Shown: piece by piece, positions 35,399 to 44,566 of the stretch
Layout: every line of letters starts with the position of its first letter
How positions within the stretch are numbered: position 1 is the first letter of the stretch
Assembly (NCBI GenBank): GCA_963711675.1
Contig: CAVQFB010000013.1
Location: 219,239 to 283,238, forward strand
DNA length: 64,000 nucleotides
Direction: 5' to 3'
DNA from: CAVQFB01 sp963711675
GTDB lineage: Bacteria > Acidobacteriota > Terriglobia > Terriglobales > Acidobacteriaceae
Notes under the pieces: generated by a model
What the model was told of the DNA's origin: nothing
Databases searched by the model: none
The model's input: only the letters and a program-made list of their open reading frames with translations
Position numbers and translations under genes: made by a program

Positions 35399-36877
35399 AT
35401 GCCTTTAAAAACACTTTTGTTGAACCCGCCCTCTTTTGAGAACTTCGACGGTGGCGCCGGCTCGCGCTGGCCCGCCACCCGTGAGATCGAATCCTACTGG
35501 TATCCGGTCTGGCTCGCGTATCCCGCCGGTATGATCGAGGGCGCACGCCTGCTCGACGCGCCGCCGCATCACGTTACCGCCGAAGAGACCATCAACATCG
35601 CCAAAGATTATGAGTTCCTCGTGCTCTTCACCAGCACGCCCGGCTTCCCCGGCGACATCGGCCTCGCCCAGGCCATCAAAGCCGCGAATCCGCGCATCAA
35701 GATCGCCTTCGTCGGCCCGCACGTCAGCGTGCTGCCCGAAGAAATCCTTGCGTGATGTGCTCCGCCATCGATTTCGTCTGCCGCAAGGAATTCGACTACG
35801 CTGTCGTCGACTACGCCCACGGCAAACCGCTCGACGAAATTGCCGGCATCTCCTACCTGAACAATGGTGCCATCGTGCACAATCCCGATGCGGCCGCAGA
35901 TTCAGGATCTTGACGCTCTGCCCCACGTCACCGACATCTACAAGCGCGATCTCGACGTCACTCGCTACAACGTGCCGTTCCTGCTTCATCCTTACGTCTC
36001 GCTCTACACCACGCGCGGCTGCCCCGCGCAGTGTACGTTCTGCCTGTGGCCGCAAACCCTCAGCGGACATCCCTGGCGCAAACGCTCCACCGACGACGTT
36101 GCCCGCGAAATGGCCAAGGCCAAGGAATACTGGCCCTACGTCAAAGAGTTCTTCTTCGACGACGACACCTTCAACATCCAGAAGGCGCGCACCGTCGAAC
36201 TCTGCGCCAAGCTGAAGCCGCTGGGCCTAACCTGGTCCTGCACTTCGCGCGTCACCACCGACTTCGAGACTCTCAAAGCGATGAAGGAAGCCGGCTGCCG
36301 CCTGCTGATCGTCGGCTACGAGTCCGGCGACCAGCAGATCCTGAAGAACATCAAGAAGGGCGCCACCGTCGAACGCGCCCGCCAGTTCACCAAGGACTGC
36401 CACAAGCTCGGCCTGGTGATCCACGGCGACTTCATCTGGGCCTGCCAGGCGAGACCCGCGAAACCATCAACACCACCATCGCTTTCGCCAAGGAACTGGA
36501 TGTCGAAACCATCCAGGTTTCGGTCGCGCACGCTTATCCCGGCACCGAGCTTTACGACTACGCCATGAAGAATGGATTCATGGTGGCGGACACCAAGATG
36601 GTGGACGAGGGCGGGCACCAGCTCGCGCAAATCCAATATCCGGGCTTGCCGGCCGAGGAAATCCTCGACGCCGTCCACCGCTTCTACGACGAGTACTACT
36701 TCCGTCCCAAGGCGGTCTACCGCATCCTGAAGAAGGCGGCATTCGACAGCAACGACCGTAAGCGCCTTTACAAAGAGGCCAAGGGATTCCTCAAAGTCGC
36801 GCGCCATGCGCCACAAGTGGGTCAAGGACAAGAAGAAGGAAGATGCTGCCGCCACGCCGGAGCCGGTCAACGCCTAG
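35399..36877 (+). pseudogene. hpnJ: Hopanoid radical SAM protein HpnJ, four single-base frame breaks
   Basis: The protein runs LLLNPPSFENFDGGAGSRW, a B12-binding-like domain, the radical SAM loop CPAQCTFCLWPQT (C-x3-C-x2-C) and YPGTELYDYAMKNGF, all typical of HpnJ (about 480 residues). Frame breaks: -1 near 35751, +1 near 35890, -1 in GGG at 36438-36440 and +1 near 36803, net zero, ending at TAG 36875-36877 after DAAATPEPVNA. HpnJ is needed for the cyclitol ether head group on bacteriohopanetetrol. The associated hpnI and hpnK are not in the window. The gene is bracketed by direct composite repeats. Confidence 0.88.
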
Positions 36878-36902
36878 GATTCTTGCCCTGACAGGTTCGG
36901 AG

Positions 36903-37162
36903 GGCACAACTTTAGTTGTGCCGGTAGTCGTTTTACATTTGTCATTCCGCAGCCGCCCGTAACCGCGCTTGTCGCGGCGAGGGCGAGCGAGGAATCTGCA
37001 GTTCTGTCTTTTTTGATTGCTTCGGACGCCACGACTTTAACCATCCCCGAAGCCATTCGTTCTCGGGAGGGCACGTTCTGGATGATGCCGAGTATCGGTT
37101 CGTATCAGGGCATCGCTTCAGCGATGCCGAAACCGTCGCGAAATGAATGCCGGCTTTAGCCG
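36903..37162. repeat. Composite repeat copy 3, downstream of hpnJ
   Basis: GGCACAAC-TTTA-GTTGTGCC (36903-36922), family A core TGTCATTCCGCAGCC to GAGGAATCTGCAGTTC (36939-37004), CGTATCAG plus GGCATCGC-TTCA-GCGATGCC (37101-37128), then CGGC-TTTA-GCCG (37151-37162). With copy 2 it flanks hpnJ in direct orientation. 36878-37261 holds no gene. Confidence 0.85.
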
Positions 37163-37261
37163 CTGGCCTTAGCGGATCTTAGATTAATGACAACTGCGCA
37201 GCTCTTGGGCGGGCCGGGCGCTTGGCAACTCGCTGGATGACACCATCTCTCGGAATGTAGC

Positions 37262-37702
37262 GTGACCTTTCGCCAGTATCTTGTGCTCGCCGGTGTAACC
37301 GTCTTTGCCGCGTCCGGCGATTCGTTACTCTCCGTGGGCATGAAGCAGGTCGGGCAGATCTCCTTCCAGCGCCTGCCCGAGATGATCCTGGCCTTCCTCA
37401 ATCCCTATGTCGGCTTTGGAATTCTCCTCCTGCTCGCATTTTTTGCCTGCTACATGGCTGCCCTCTCCTGGGCGGACCTCACCTACGTGCTTCCTGCTAC
37501 CTCGCTCGGCTATGTACTGGTCGCGCTGATTGCCAAGTTCGGCCTGCACGAACAGGTCAGCACCTCACGTTGGATCGGCATCTTGCTTATCTCAGGCGGT
37601 GTCGGTTTCGTTGCCACCGGCCCTTCCCGCACCGACGTTCGTCAGCCCGCCAAGTCCCGCGAGTCACTCGCCGAGCCGGTCTCGTCACGGGTGGCGCCGT
37701 GA
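37262..37702 (+). CDS. Small EamA/SMR-type membrane transporter, subunit 1
   Basis: 146 residues from GTG 37262 with four membrane helices (for example ILLLLAFFACYMAALSWADLTYVLPATSLGYVLVAL, split here by loops) and a polar C-terminal tail of about 25 residues. Half-size drug/metabolite transporters work as dimers; a second, related gene follows after 10 bases, so a heterodimer like ArnE/ArnF or EbrA/EbrB is likely. Location beside the hopanoid genes hints at lipid-linked substrate flipping (inference). Confidence 0.8.
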   Translation: MTFRQYLVLAGVTVFAASGDSLLSVGMKQVGQISFQRLPEMILAFLNPYVGFGILLLLAFFACYMAALSWADLTYVLPATSLGYVLVALIAKFGLHEQVSTSRWIGILLISGGVGFVATGPSRTDVRQPAKSRESLAEPVSSRVAP

Positions 37703-37712
37703 GAGTGACACC

Positions 37713-38093
37713 ATGAAAGACCTCTACACCTGGCTCGGCATCGTCGCCGTCGTCGTCACCTCCGTGACCGGCGACGTCCTGCTCTCCAAAGCCATGAAGC
37801 AGGTCGGCGACGTCGGCCAGCTCCGCCGCAGCATCGGCACGTTGCGCGTCGTCGGACGGATCCTTCGCAACCCCATTTTCATGGCCGGCGTGTTCGTGAT
37901 GGCGCTGTCTTTCTACAGCCTCCTCTTCGGACTCTCCTGGGGAGACGTCAGCCTGGTCGCACCCGCCGCGGCTTCCCTCACCTTCGTCGGCAACGCCGTC
38001 GCCGCCAAACTTTTTCTGCACGAGCGCGTCGACCGCCGCCGCTGGATCGCCGCCCTCCTCGTCGCCGGCGGCGTCGCTCTGCTCGCAGTGTGA
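37713..38093 (+). CDS. Small EamA/SMR-type membrane transporter, subunit 2
   Basis: 126 residues from ATG 37713, four helices, ending LHERVDRRRWIAALLVAGGVALL, which parallels LHEQVSTSRWIGILLISGGVGF in the gene just upstream. Both share the GDxLLSxxMKQVG start. Two related halves in one transcript indicate an obligate pair. The gene converges with hpnE. Confidence 0.82.
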   Translation: MKDLYTWLGIVAVVVTSVTGDVLLSKAMKQVGDVGQLRRSIGTLRVVGRILRNPIFMAGVFVMALSFYSLLFGLSWGDVSLVAPAAASLTFVGNAVAAKLFLHERVDRRRWIAALLVAGGVALLAV

Positions 38094-38101
38094 TTATGTG
38101 G

Positions 38102-38121
38102 CGCGGACACTCCTGTCCGCG
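38102..38121. terminator. Hairpin between convergent transporter and hpnE genes
   Basis: CGCGGACA-CTCC-TGTCCGCG, eight perfect pairs. The position between convergent stops suits a bidirectional terminator, but no T-run follows. Its GGAC/GTCC core with a CYC loop resembles the stem at 17755-17776. Confidence 0.5.
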
Positions 38122-38177
38122 AAGAGACGCACGTGAAGATTCCAGAGATTTAAGCAAGATAGGGGGAAGGGGGTAGG

Positions 38178-39610
38178 TCACCGGAACAGCCGCATGAAGC
38201 CCGACGCCGCGAGGTCCGGCACCAGGAACGTCGCGTCGCGCAGGCCCGCGACGTGCGCCACAGACTGCGCGACAAGATAGCCACTGCGAACGGCGCCTTC
38301 CATGGTGGCAGGCCACCCGGTGGCGGTCCAGTCCCCCGCAAGAAAGACGCGAGGCCAGATGGTCTCGGGGCGAGGACGATGCGCGTCCACACCCGGCCGC
38401 GGTGAATACGTGGCATGGACTTCCTTGATCACCGTGGCCTTCACGAGCTGAGCATCGCGGGCCGCCGGGAAAAATTCCCGCAGCTCACTGACAGCGAGAT
38501 CAATGATCTCCTGCCGCGACTTCTCGACCAGTCCCTTGGACGCACTGACCACGAGTTCAACGTAGCTGCCCGCGCCGCTGCTTTGCCGGTCTTTCTCCTG
38601 CCGACCGAGGTCTTGCCGATCGAGCAGTCGCGACTTGTGGAACATCCACTGGATGGTGCGATCGAGCAATACAGCGTGATCGAGATCGCTGATCTCGCGG
38701 TCGAACCAGAGATGAATGCCGGTGATCGGCGAAGTCTCAAAGGTCGCGAGGGTCCTGCGCAGAGGCTCAGCGGCAGACGTATCCGGCAGGATGCGCGCGA
38801 GCACATCGAAGGGAACAGCGAAGATGACATAGTCGAAGGCGGCTTCCCCGTCCGTCACTCCCAGCGTGACCTGAGACGGCTCGGCGCGGAACGACTCGGC
38901 CGAGGTGCGGAACTTCACTTCCCCGCTGCGGGCGCGAATGTAGTCTCCGGCAGCGTTGTAGAGCTCGGTGAGCGGAACTCGTGGCACACCCATGCGTCCC
39001 GCCGCGGCCGACTTCAGGAACGACTCGCGAATGACCTGTGCCGCGTAGGGAACCGAGACGCAGTCCAGATCCTCGTTCAGCGCGCTGACCAGCACAGTCT
39101 TCCAGAAGCGGTCGATGGCACGTTCGGTCTGGCCGTGGCGGCGCAGCCAGGCCAGAAATGTCTCGCCATTATCGGAGGCGTGGCAGGAGCAAGCGCCATC
39201 ATGGCGCGCGCGATTGAGAGCTTGTCAGGCAAGTCCAGGCAAGCGGCTCGCAGAAACGCCGGCGCGGTATGCATCGGCGCGGGGAGCCACGATGGAGCGA
39301 TGACGGAGGCCCGCCCGCCGGGTTCGAGAAAGGTGAGTTGATCGTACCAGCGGACTTTGTCTTCGACTCCGATGCGCCGGTAGAACTCGATGAGGTTCGT
39401 GCAGCATCCTAGCAAGACGTGCTGGCAGTTGTCGACGATTTCGCCGGTCCCGGGATGCTGGTACGACGACGCGCGCCCCCCAAGGTAGGGCCTGCGTTCG
39501 AAGAGCGTGACGCGAAAGCCCGTGCTGGACAGGGCGCACCCGGCAGCCAGGCCCGCGAGGCCGCCTCCGACCACGGCGACCGTGGGAGGTTGTGTCCAGC
39601 CCGGCTTCAT
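38178..39610 (-). pseudogene. hpnE: Squalene synthesis FAD-dependent oxidoreductase HpnE, one frameshift
   Basis: ATG 39610 overlaps the hpnD stop by one base (TGATG). The FAD motif VAVVGGGLAGLAAGCALS and GGRASSYQHPGTGEIVDNCQHV start the protein. After APATPP one base is missing near 39171-39175, and the other frame continues NGETFLAWLRRHGQTERAID, then SVPYAAQVIRESFLKSAAAGRMGVP and the C-terminal VFLAGDWTATGWPATMEGAVRSG. The joined length of about 478 residues is normal. HpnE converts hydroxysqualene to squalene, the last step before cyclisation. Otherwise well conserved. Confidence 0.88.
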
Positions 39611-40566
39611 CACGCGAGGCGCTTCAGGAAGCCCTTTCCCAGGATGGTGAGCTTTTCGCGGGTGGTGAGCCGGACCTTGCCGTGGAACACGTCGTAAGCT
39701 TGACGCGCAATTTTATCGAGCAGACGGCGGTAGATGGTGATCAGAACCCAGAGCGCCGGCTGGCTGTCTTCGTCGATCAGAGGAATCAGTTCGTCGCCGG
39801 AGAGGTAGAACTCACGAGCCGCTCTGCGATTCCATCGCGAGCAGCGGACCAAACCGCACGGGGTTGGTAGCCGTGCTCAGCTCATCGGCAGAAATTCCGA
39901 AGGTGGCCAGATCTCTTTCGGGCAGATAAACGCGGCCCATCTGCGGCGTCTTCTTTGACATCGCGAATGATGTTGGTGAGCTGAAATGCCAGGCCGCAGC
40001 GCTCGGCCAGCAGATTCGGCCGCGCGGATCGCGATAACCGAAGACGCGAATGCACACCAGCCCAACGACCGACGCGACGCGATAACAGTACTGGTACAGA
40101 TCTTCGAACGTCCGGTACTGAACGGTGATGGCGTTGGAGGCGGCGGTCGAGGCACCGGCATTCTCAACCGCGCTCTGATTGACGTCCATCATCGTGCCGT
40201 AGGCAAGCTGGTCGAGAAGATCCGCAGGAATGTCGTAGCGACGCTGGGTGTCGGTCAGAGCGAGCAAGACGGCGTCGTCGGTGGGCTCGCCGGCCTGGGC
40301 GCGATGGAGCGCGTCGAGCGCGTCAGTCAACTTGTAGTGGCGCTCGCGAACAGGAATACTCTCGTCGTCGGCGATGTCGTCACAGCGGCGCATGAACGCA
40401 TAGACGGCACACAGCGCCTGCCGTTTGTGGCGGGGCAGAACCAGGAACGCGTAGTAGAAGTTCTTGGCGGACGCGCGCGCGATATGGCGGCAGACTGAGT
40501 AAGCGACCGCCAGCTGAGAATGCGATGGTGGCGACTGCAGGGAGCCGGCTGCACGCCCGCACTCAT
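39610..40566 (-). pseudogene. hpnD: Presqualene diphosphate synthase HpnD, four single-base frame breaks
   Basis: ATG 40566 overlaps the hpnC stop (ATGA). Conserved blocks are YSVCRHIARASAKNFYYAF, MRRCDDIADDE (first Asp-rich motif) and IIRDVKEDAA (second, recovered in an alternative frame). Breaks: -1 near 40540, -1 near 40018, +1 near 39935 and +1 near 39826, net zero. The joined length is about 318 residues. HpnD condenses two farnesyl diphosphates to presqualene diphosphate. Confidence 0.87.
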
Positions 40567-41423
40567 AACCACTTCCCCAGAGCCGCGCGGGCAACGAGCG
40601 CCAGCTTGCGAGGCTTGGAGATGGCAGGGCGGTGACCGAGCACGGCGAATCCTTGCCGCTCGATGGCGTTGAGAATTTCCTGCCCGCCGCGGCTGAAGAG
40701 TTCGAGATCGATCGCGAGCTCGCGGTCGACCTGCGAGATGAGCGGAAGTCCGCTGCGGAACCAGTCGCGCGCCCGGTCAACTTCGAAACGAATCATTTCG
40801 CAGAACGCAGGCGTATTGCGCTGAGCAGCGATGTCGGCTTCGCTGACTCCAAAGTGGCACAGGCTTCCAGAGGAAGATAGATGCGGCCTTTGGCGTAATC
40901 GTCGCTGACGTCCTGCCAGAAGTTGGCGAGCTGCAGCGCGGTGCAGGTCGAGTCGGCGAGTTCCTGTCGCGTCCACATCGCGATAGCCGCAGAGGTAAAG
41001 CACGAGATGGCCCACCGGGTTCGCGGAATTCGCGGCAATAGCCGAGAAGATCATCGAATGTTTCGTAGCGAGTGACTCGTCTGATCCTGCCGAAAGGCGG
41101 TGAGCAGATCCGCAGAATTCGTGCTTCGGGATATCGCAGGCCTGGACCGTTTCGGCCAGCGCCACGAATACCGGATGACGTGGATGCCCCGCGTAGCAGG
41201 CGTCCAGCTCAGCCTGCCATTGGTCGAGCAGAGCCAGGGAGGCGTCGGGATCGCCAACCTCGTCACCTAGATCGTCAGAGATGCGACAGTAGGCATAAAC
41301 GTTGAAGAAATGCTGTCGCAGGCGTTCGGGCAGGAACCAGCTCGCTACTGAAAAGTTCTCGTAGTGCGATCGCGCTAGCCGGCGGCAGTATTCCTGCGCT
41401 TCTTCAACCGAAGGAGATGACAT
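40563..41423 (-). pseudogene. hpnC: Hydroxysqualene synthase HpnC, several frame breaks
   Basis: Start taken at MSSPSVEEAQEYC (41423). YENFSVASWFLPERLRQHF and AYCRISDDLGDEVGD (first Asp-rich motif) match HpnC. The second motif FWQDVSDDYAKGRIYLP and the blocks TRYETFDDLLGYCRE and SANPVGHLVLYLCGYRD lie in different frames, so at least five single-base indels occur between about 41110 and 40850. HpnC converts presqualene diphosphate to hydroxysqualene. It and hpnD are paralogous squalene/phytoene synthase-fold proteins, coupled by an ATGA overlap. Confidence 0.85.
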
Positions 41424-41667
41424 CGGGAATCGCATATTCGGGCGGAAGGCTGCGCCATCCCGACAATGCGGCATCCGACTGAACCTGCGAACCGTTGCTC
41501 GCGACTGAAGGCATCTCGTAAACCAATCGTTGAAACGTTCCCTAATCACGAAGGACACGAAGGGCCACAAAGGGTCGCCGTCAAGGTTGATCCGATCCTC
41601 CGTGAGACTTCGTGTCCTTCGGGACTTCGAACTTTGTCACCCAGCCGGGCGCGTCGTTACCTTGGCG

Positions 41668-42719
41668 TCAGTGGCCTGGGATAATGGCAGTCTTGATGTC
41701 GCCGTTGCGATTCAGCATGTGGCGGAGCACCTGTTGCAAGCGCGAAAGCGGCGCCTCACCGGTAATGTAATCGGTGGAGCGAATCTTCTTCTCCGCGATC
41801 AAGCGCAAAGGCCTTGCGTACGGTATCCGGCGTGTGATGGAATGTGGCCTTAAGCGTGATCTCGGAATAGTGCAGCCGATTGGTATCCAGCTGGACTTTC
41901 GTGCCGCTGGCGCATCCGCCGAAGAAGTTGACAGTGCCGCCCTTGCGCACCATCTCCATGGCCCACTCCCACGCCTCCGGACGGCCGACGGCTTCGATCA
42001 CGACATCGCTGCCGCGGCGCTCCTGCGTGACTGCGCGCACAGCCTCGACTGGATCTTTCACCTGCGTGATCTGCACCACTTCATGCGCGCCCATGCGTTT
42101 GGCAGCGGCAACCTGCGAGTCCCGCTTCACCACCGAGATCACATTACAGCCGATCGCCTTCGCCACCTGCACAAACATCAGTCCGATAGGACCGCCGCCG
42201 ATGACCGCGACCGTGTCGCCGATTTCGACCCTGGTCTCGTGCAGCCCGCGCAGGACGCAGGCCAGCGGCTCGACCATCGCAGCTTCCTCGTAAGTAACAT
42301 CGGGCGGCATCGCCAGCATGTTGGTCTCGACGATGCGCTTGGGAATGCGAATGTATTCCGCATAGGCGCCGTTATTGAAGAGCAGGTCTTCGCAGAGATT
42401 CTCCTGATGCTTGGAGCAGTAGAAGCACATGCTGGCAGGGGGCGGAATTCAGCGCCACCACCCGCATGCCCTTCTTGAAGCCGCGCACGCCCTGCCCAAC
42501 CTCTTCGATCATGCCGGCCAGTTCATGCCCGAACAGCGCCGGAGGAACAATCATCCGCGCGTGATACCCGCGCTGATAGACTTTCAGGTCGGTGCCGCAG
42601 GTAAGCGCCACCTGCACTTTGACCAGTACTTCCCCGTCGCCTACGCGGGGGATGGGAACTCGTTCAATCTTGACGTCCTCTTTGCCGTAGAGGACGGCTG
42701 CCGTCATCTTTCCGTTCAC
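41668..42719 (-). pseudogene. Zinc-dependent MDR dehydrogenase in the hopanoid operon (downstream copy), two frame breaks
   Basis: GTG 42719 overlaps the preceding stop (GTGA); ATG 42707 is an alternative. Reading across +1 at about 42428 and +1 near 41810 gives a full protein of about 349 residues: TCGTDLKVYQRG, FGHELAGMIEEVG, the structural zinc lobe PCQHCFYCSKHQENLC, the Rossmann AVIGGGPIGLMFVQVAKA, ending at TGA 41668-41670. It resembles threonine/sorbitol dehydrogenases. Its place between hpnG and hpnC suggests oxidation or reduction of a hopanoid side-chain or related polyol; no reaction is known from the sequence. Confidence 0.8.
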
Positions 42720-43788
42720 TTACGATATTCCTTCCCGCTGGGCTGCCCGGCTGAATCACGACTTTCATGGAATCCGGTTGGGGGTGGGCAGCCAGGTGCA
42801 GTGCTTCGACGCTGTCGGACAGGGGAAAACGGTGGCTGATCAGCCTTTCCAAATCCATTTCGCGGCCCATGACAAACCGCACCGATTCTTCCTGCAAATC
42901 GACAGACGCGCTGTACGACCCCAACAACGTTTTCTCGTCCACACAAACCGCACGCGGGATCAATGGTGGCTTCTCCGCGAACCGTTTGCGCAAATAGCAA
43001 CACCCGTCCGCCCGGACGCGCCGCATCAATCGCGGTCCGGATCAAACCGCTACCGCCACTGCCAAAATTACCGCGTCGGCCCCACGGCCGTCCGTCAACT
43101 CACGCACCCCGTCAATCGACATCGGAACGCGAAGCGTCAATCGAAAGTCCTAAACCGAAGCTTTGAGATATTGTAAGCCTCTGAAGGATACAAATCGGAA
43201 GTTACTACTCTAGCTCCAGCCCGTTTTGCCAATAGACTCAATATGATACCGATAGGTCCCTGCCCGATCACAAGCACAGTTTCGCCCTGCTGCAGACCCA
43301 AGCGTCAATTCCTTTCATGCAGGTGTTCACCGGCTCGACGAAGCACGCCTGCTCAAAGGAGACGCCGTCAGGGATGCGAACGGTGCCCCCCTTCACAATC
43401 CAATCCATGACCCGAACATATTCCGCGAAGCCCCCGCCGCTGGGCTCGAATCCAGCGGTGCAGCCCACTTTCTTGTAGGTGTCGCACTGGGCAAAGGTTT
43501 TGTTGCGGCAGTAATAGCAATGGCCGCACGGGATGTGGTGGAAGACGACGACGCGGTCGCCCCTCGTGGAAGTCGTTCACATCCGCTCCTGCCGCGGCGA
43601 CGGTACCCGAGGTTTCATGGCCGAAGATACGCGGGCGCCGAATGCGAGCCGGTGGCAATCTTCTTCAGATCTGTTCCGCAAATACCGCAGGTGTGGACGC
43701 GAACCAGCAATTCCCCAGCGCCGATCGCCGGTACCGGCACGGTTTCCAGGCGAACATCATTCATGCCGCGATACACCGCGGCAAGCAT
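42716..43788 (-). pseudogene. Zinc-dependent MDR dehydrogenase in the hopanoid operon (upstream copy), multiple frame breaks
   Basis: From ATG 43788 (ATG 43845, one base after the hpnG stop, is also in frame): MLAAVYRGMNDVRLE, CGICGTDLKKI, FGHETSGTV, zinc lobe CGHCYYCRNKTFAQC, then FVEPVNTCMKGIDALGL, IGQGPIGIILSLLAKRAG, and a C-terminal SVEALHLAAHPQPDSMKVVIQPG. Breaks include +1 near 43630, +1 near 43562, -1 near 43302 and more around 43050-43180 and 42930. It is paralogous to the next gene. The 43050-43180 stretch is the worst resolved. Confidence 0.75.
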
Positions 43789-43846
43789 GGTGGAAGGGAT
43801 TGCTTTCTTCCCTTCCTCGATGGCGAATTGTCCGGCGATTGCCATA

Positions 43847-44566
43847 CTAGTGACTAGGCGTCGCTCCTGCAGGATGAAGACTGAGTTCTTCGTCGGCGGC
43901 GCTGGCATGCTGCAGCAACTTGCACAGTGTATTCGATGCACGGGAGCTATCGCGAGCCAGTTTCCACGTTGATCGCCAAAGCCACGGCCTGATGGAAACG
44001 TAAGCAACAAACTTTGCGGTGTGGAGCTGGCCGTCGTGACGAATGAAACGGTCGATTGGCGGAAAGTCCGAGTCGACGCCATCAGAAATCGCTTTTATGG
44101 CACAGAATGGAACACTGCGAGCTCGCGCACCACGTGCAACGGCTGCCGCTTCCATATCCGCAGCTTGGGCACCGTAGGATTTGGCTATGGCCGCCTTCTG
44201 CTCACGACCAACCACAGAGCCCACTGTGACGAGAATGCCGGTTCCGGAGCCCACATCCGTGCGGCTGCCATCCTGGGCATCGACTACAGTTCGAGGCGTA
44301 AACCCAGAGCCGGGTGCGATATCGGATTGCAGAGCACCCGCGAACCCAGCAGATATCACCAACGAAGGCTGATATAGCGAAATGACTGCTTCGCACGCGC
44401 GACGCGCAGCTTGCGCGCCAATGCCGCTGCAGACGGCAACGGTGTGGTCGTCCTCGAAGAACTTGAAGGATCTGCCGTCGTGCTCGCGAGCAGAGACATG
44501 CCAGTCCCTGACGAGAGGTTTGATCTCGCGCTCGAGCGCTGCGACGATGGCGATCCGGTTAGGCAT
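43847..44566 (-). CDS. hpnG: Hopanoid-associated nucleoside phosphorylase HpnG
   Basis: 239 residues from ATG 44566, which lies inside the end of hpnA (eight-base overlap); the frame is open further upstream but unnecessary. IAIVAALEREIKPLV, SAGFAGALQSDIAPG, and AADMEAAAVARGA (the active-site Glu region of nucleoside phosphorylases) are present, with the typical IRPWLWRSTWKLARDS near the C-terminus. HpnG removes adenine from adenosylhopane to give phosphoribosylhopane. The frame is intact. Confidence 0.9.
   Translation of the reverse strand: MPNRIAIVAALEREIKPLVRDWHVSAREHDGRSFKFFEDDHTVAVCSGIGAQAARRACEAVISLYQPSLVISAGFAGALQSDIAPGSGFTPRTVVDAQDGSRTDVGSGTGILVTVGSVVGREQKAAIAKSYGAQAADMEAAAVARGARARSVPFCAIKAISDGVDSDFPPIDRFIRHDGQLHTAKFVAYVSIRPWLWRSTWKLARDSSRASNTLCKLLQHASAADEELSLHPAGATPSH

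Noticed and set aside
35610..36215. 201-residue frame over hpnJ as a separate gene
   Set aside because: It is an out-of-frame reading; the hpnJ protein can be followed through four single-base breaks in the other frames.
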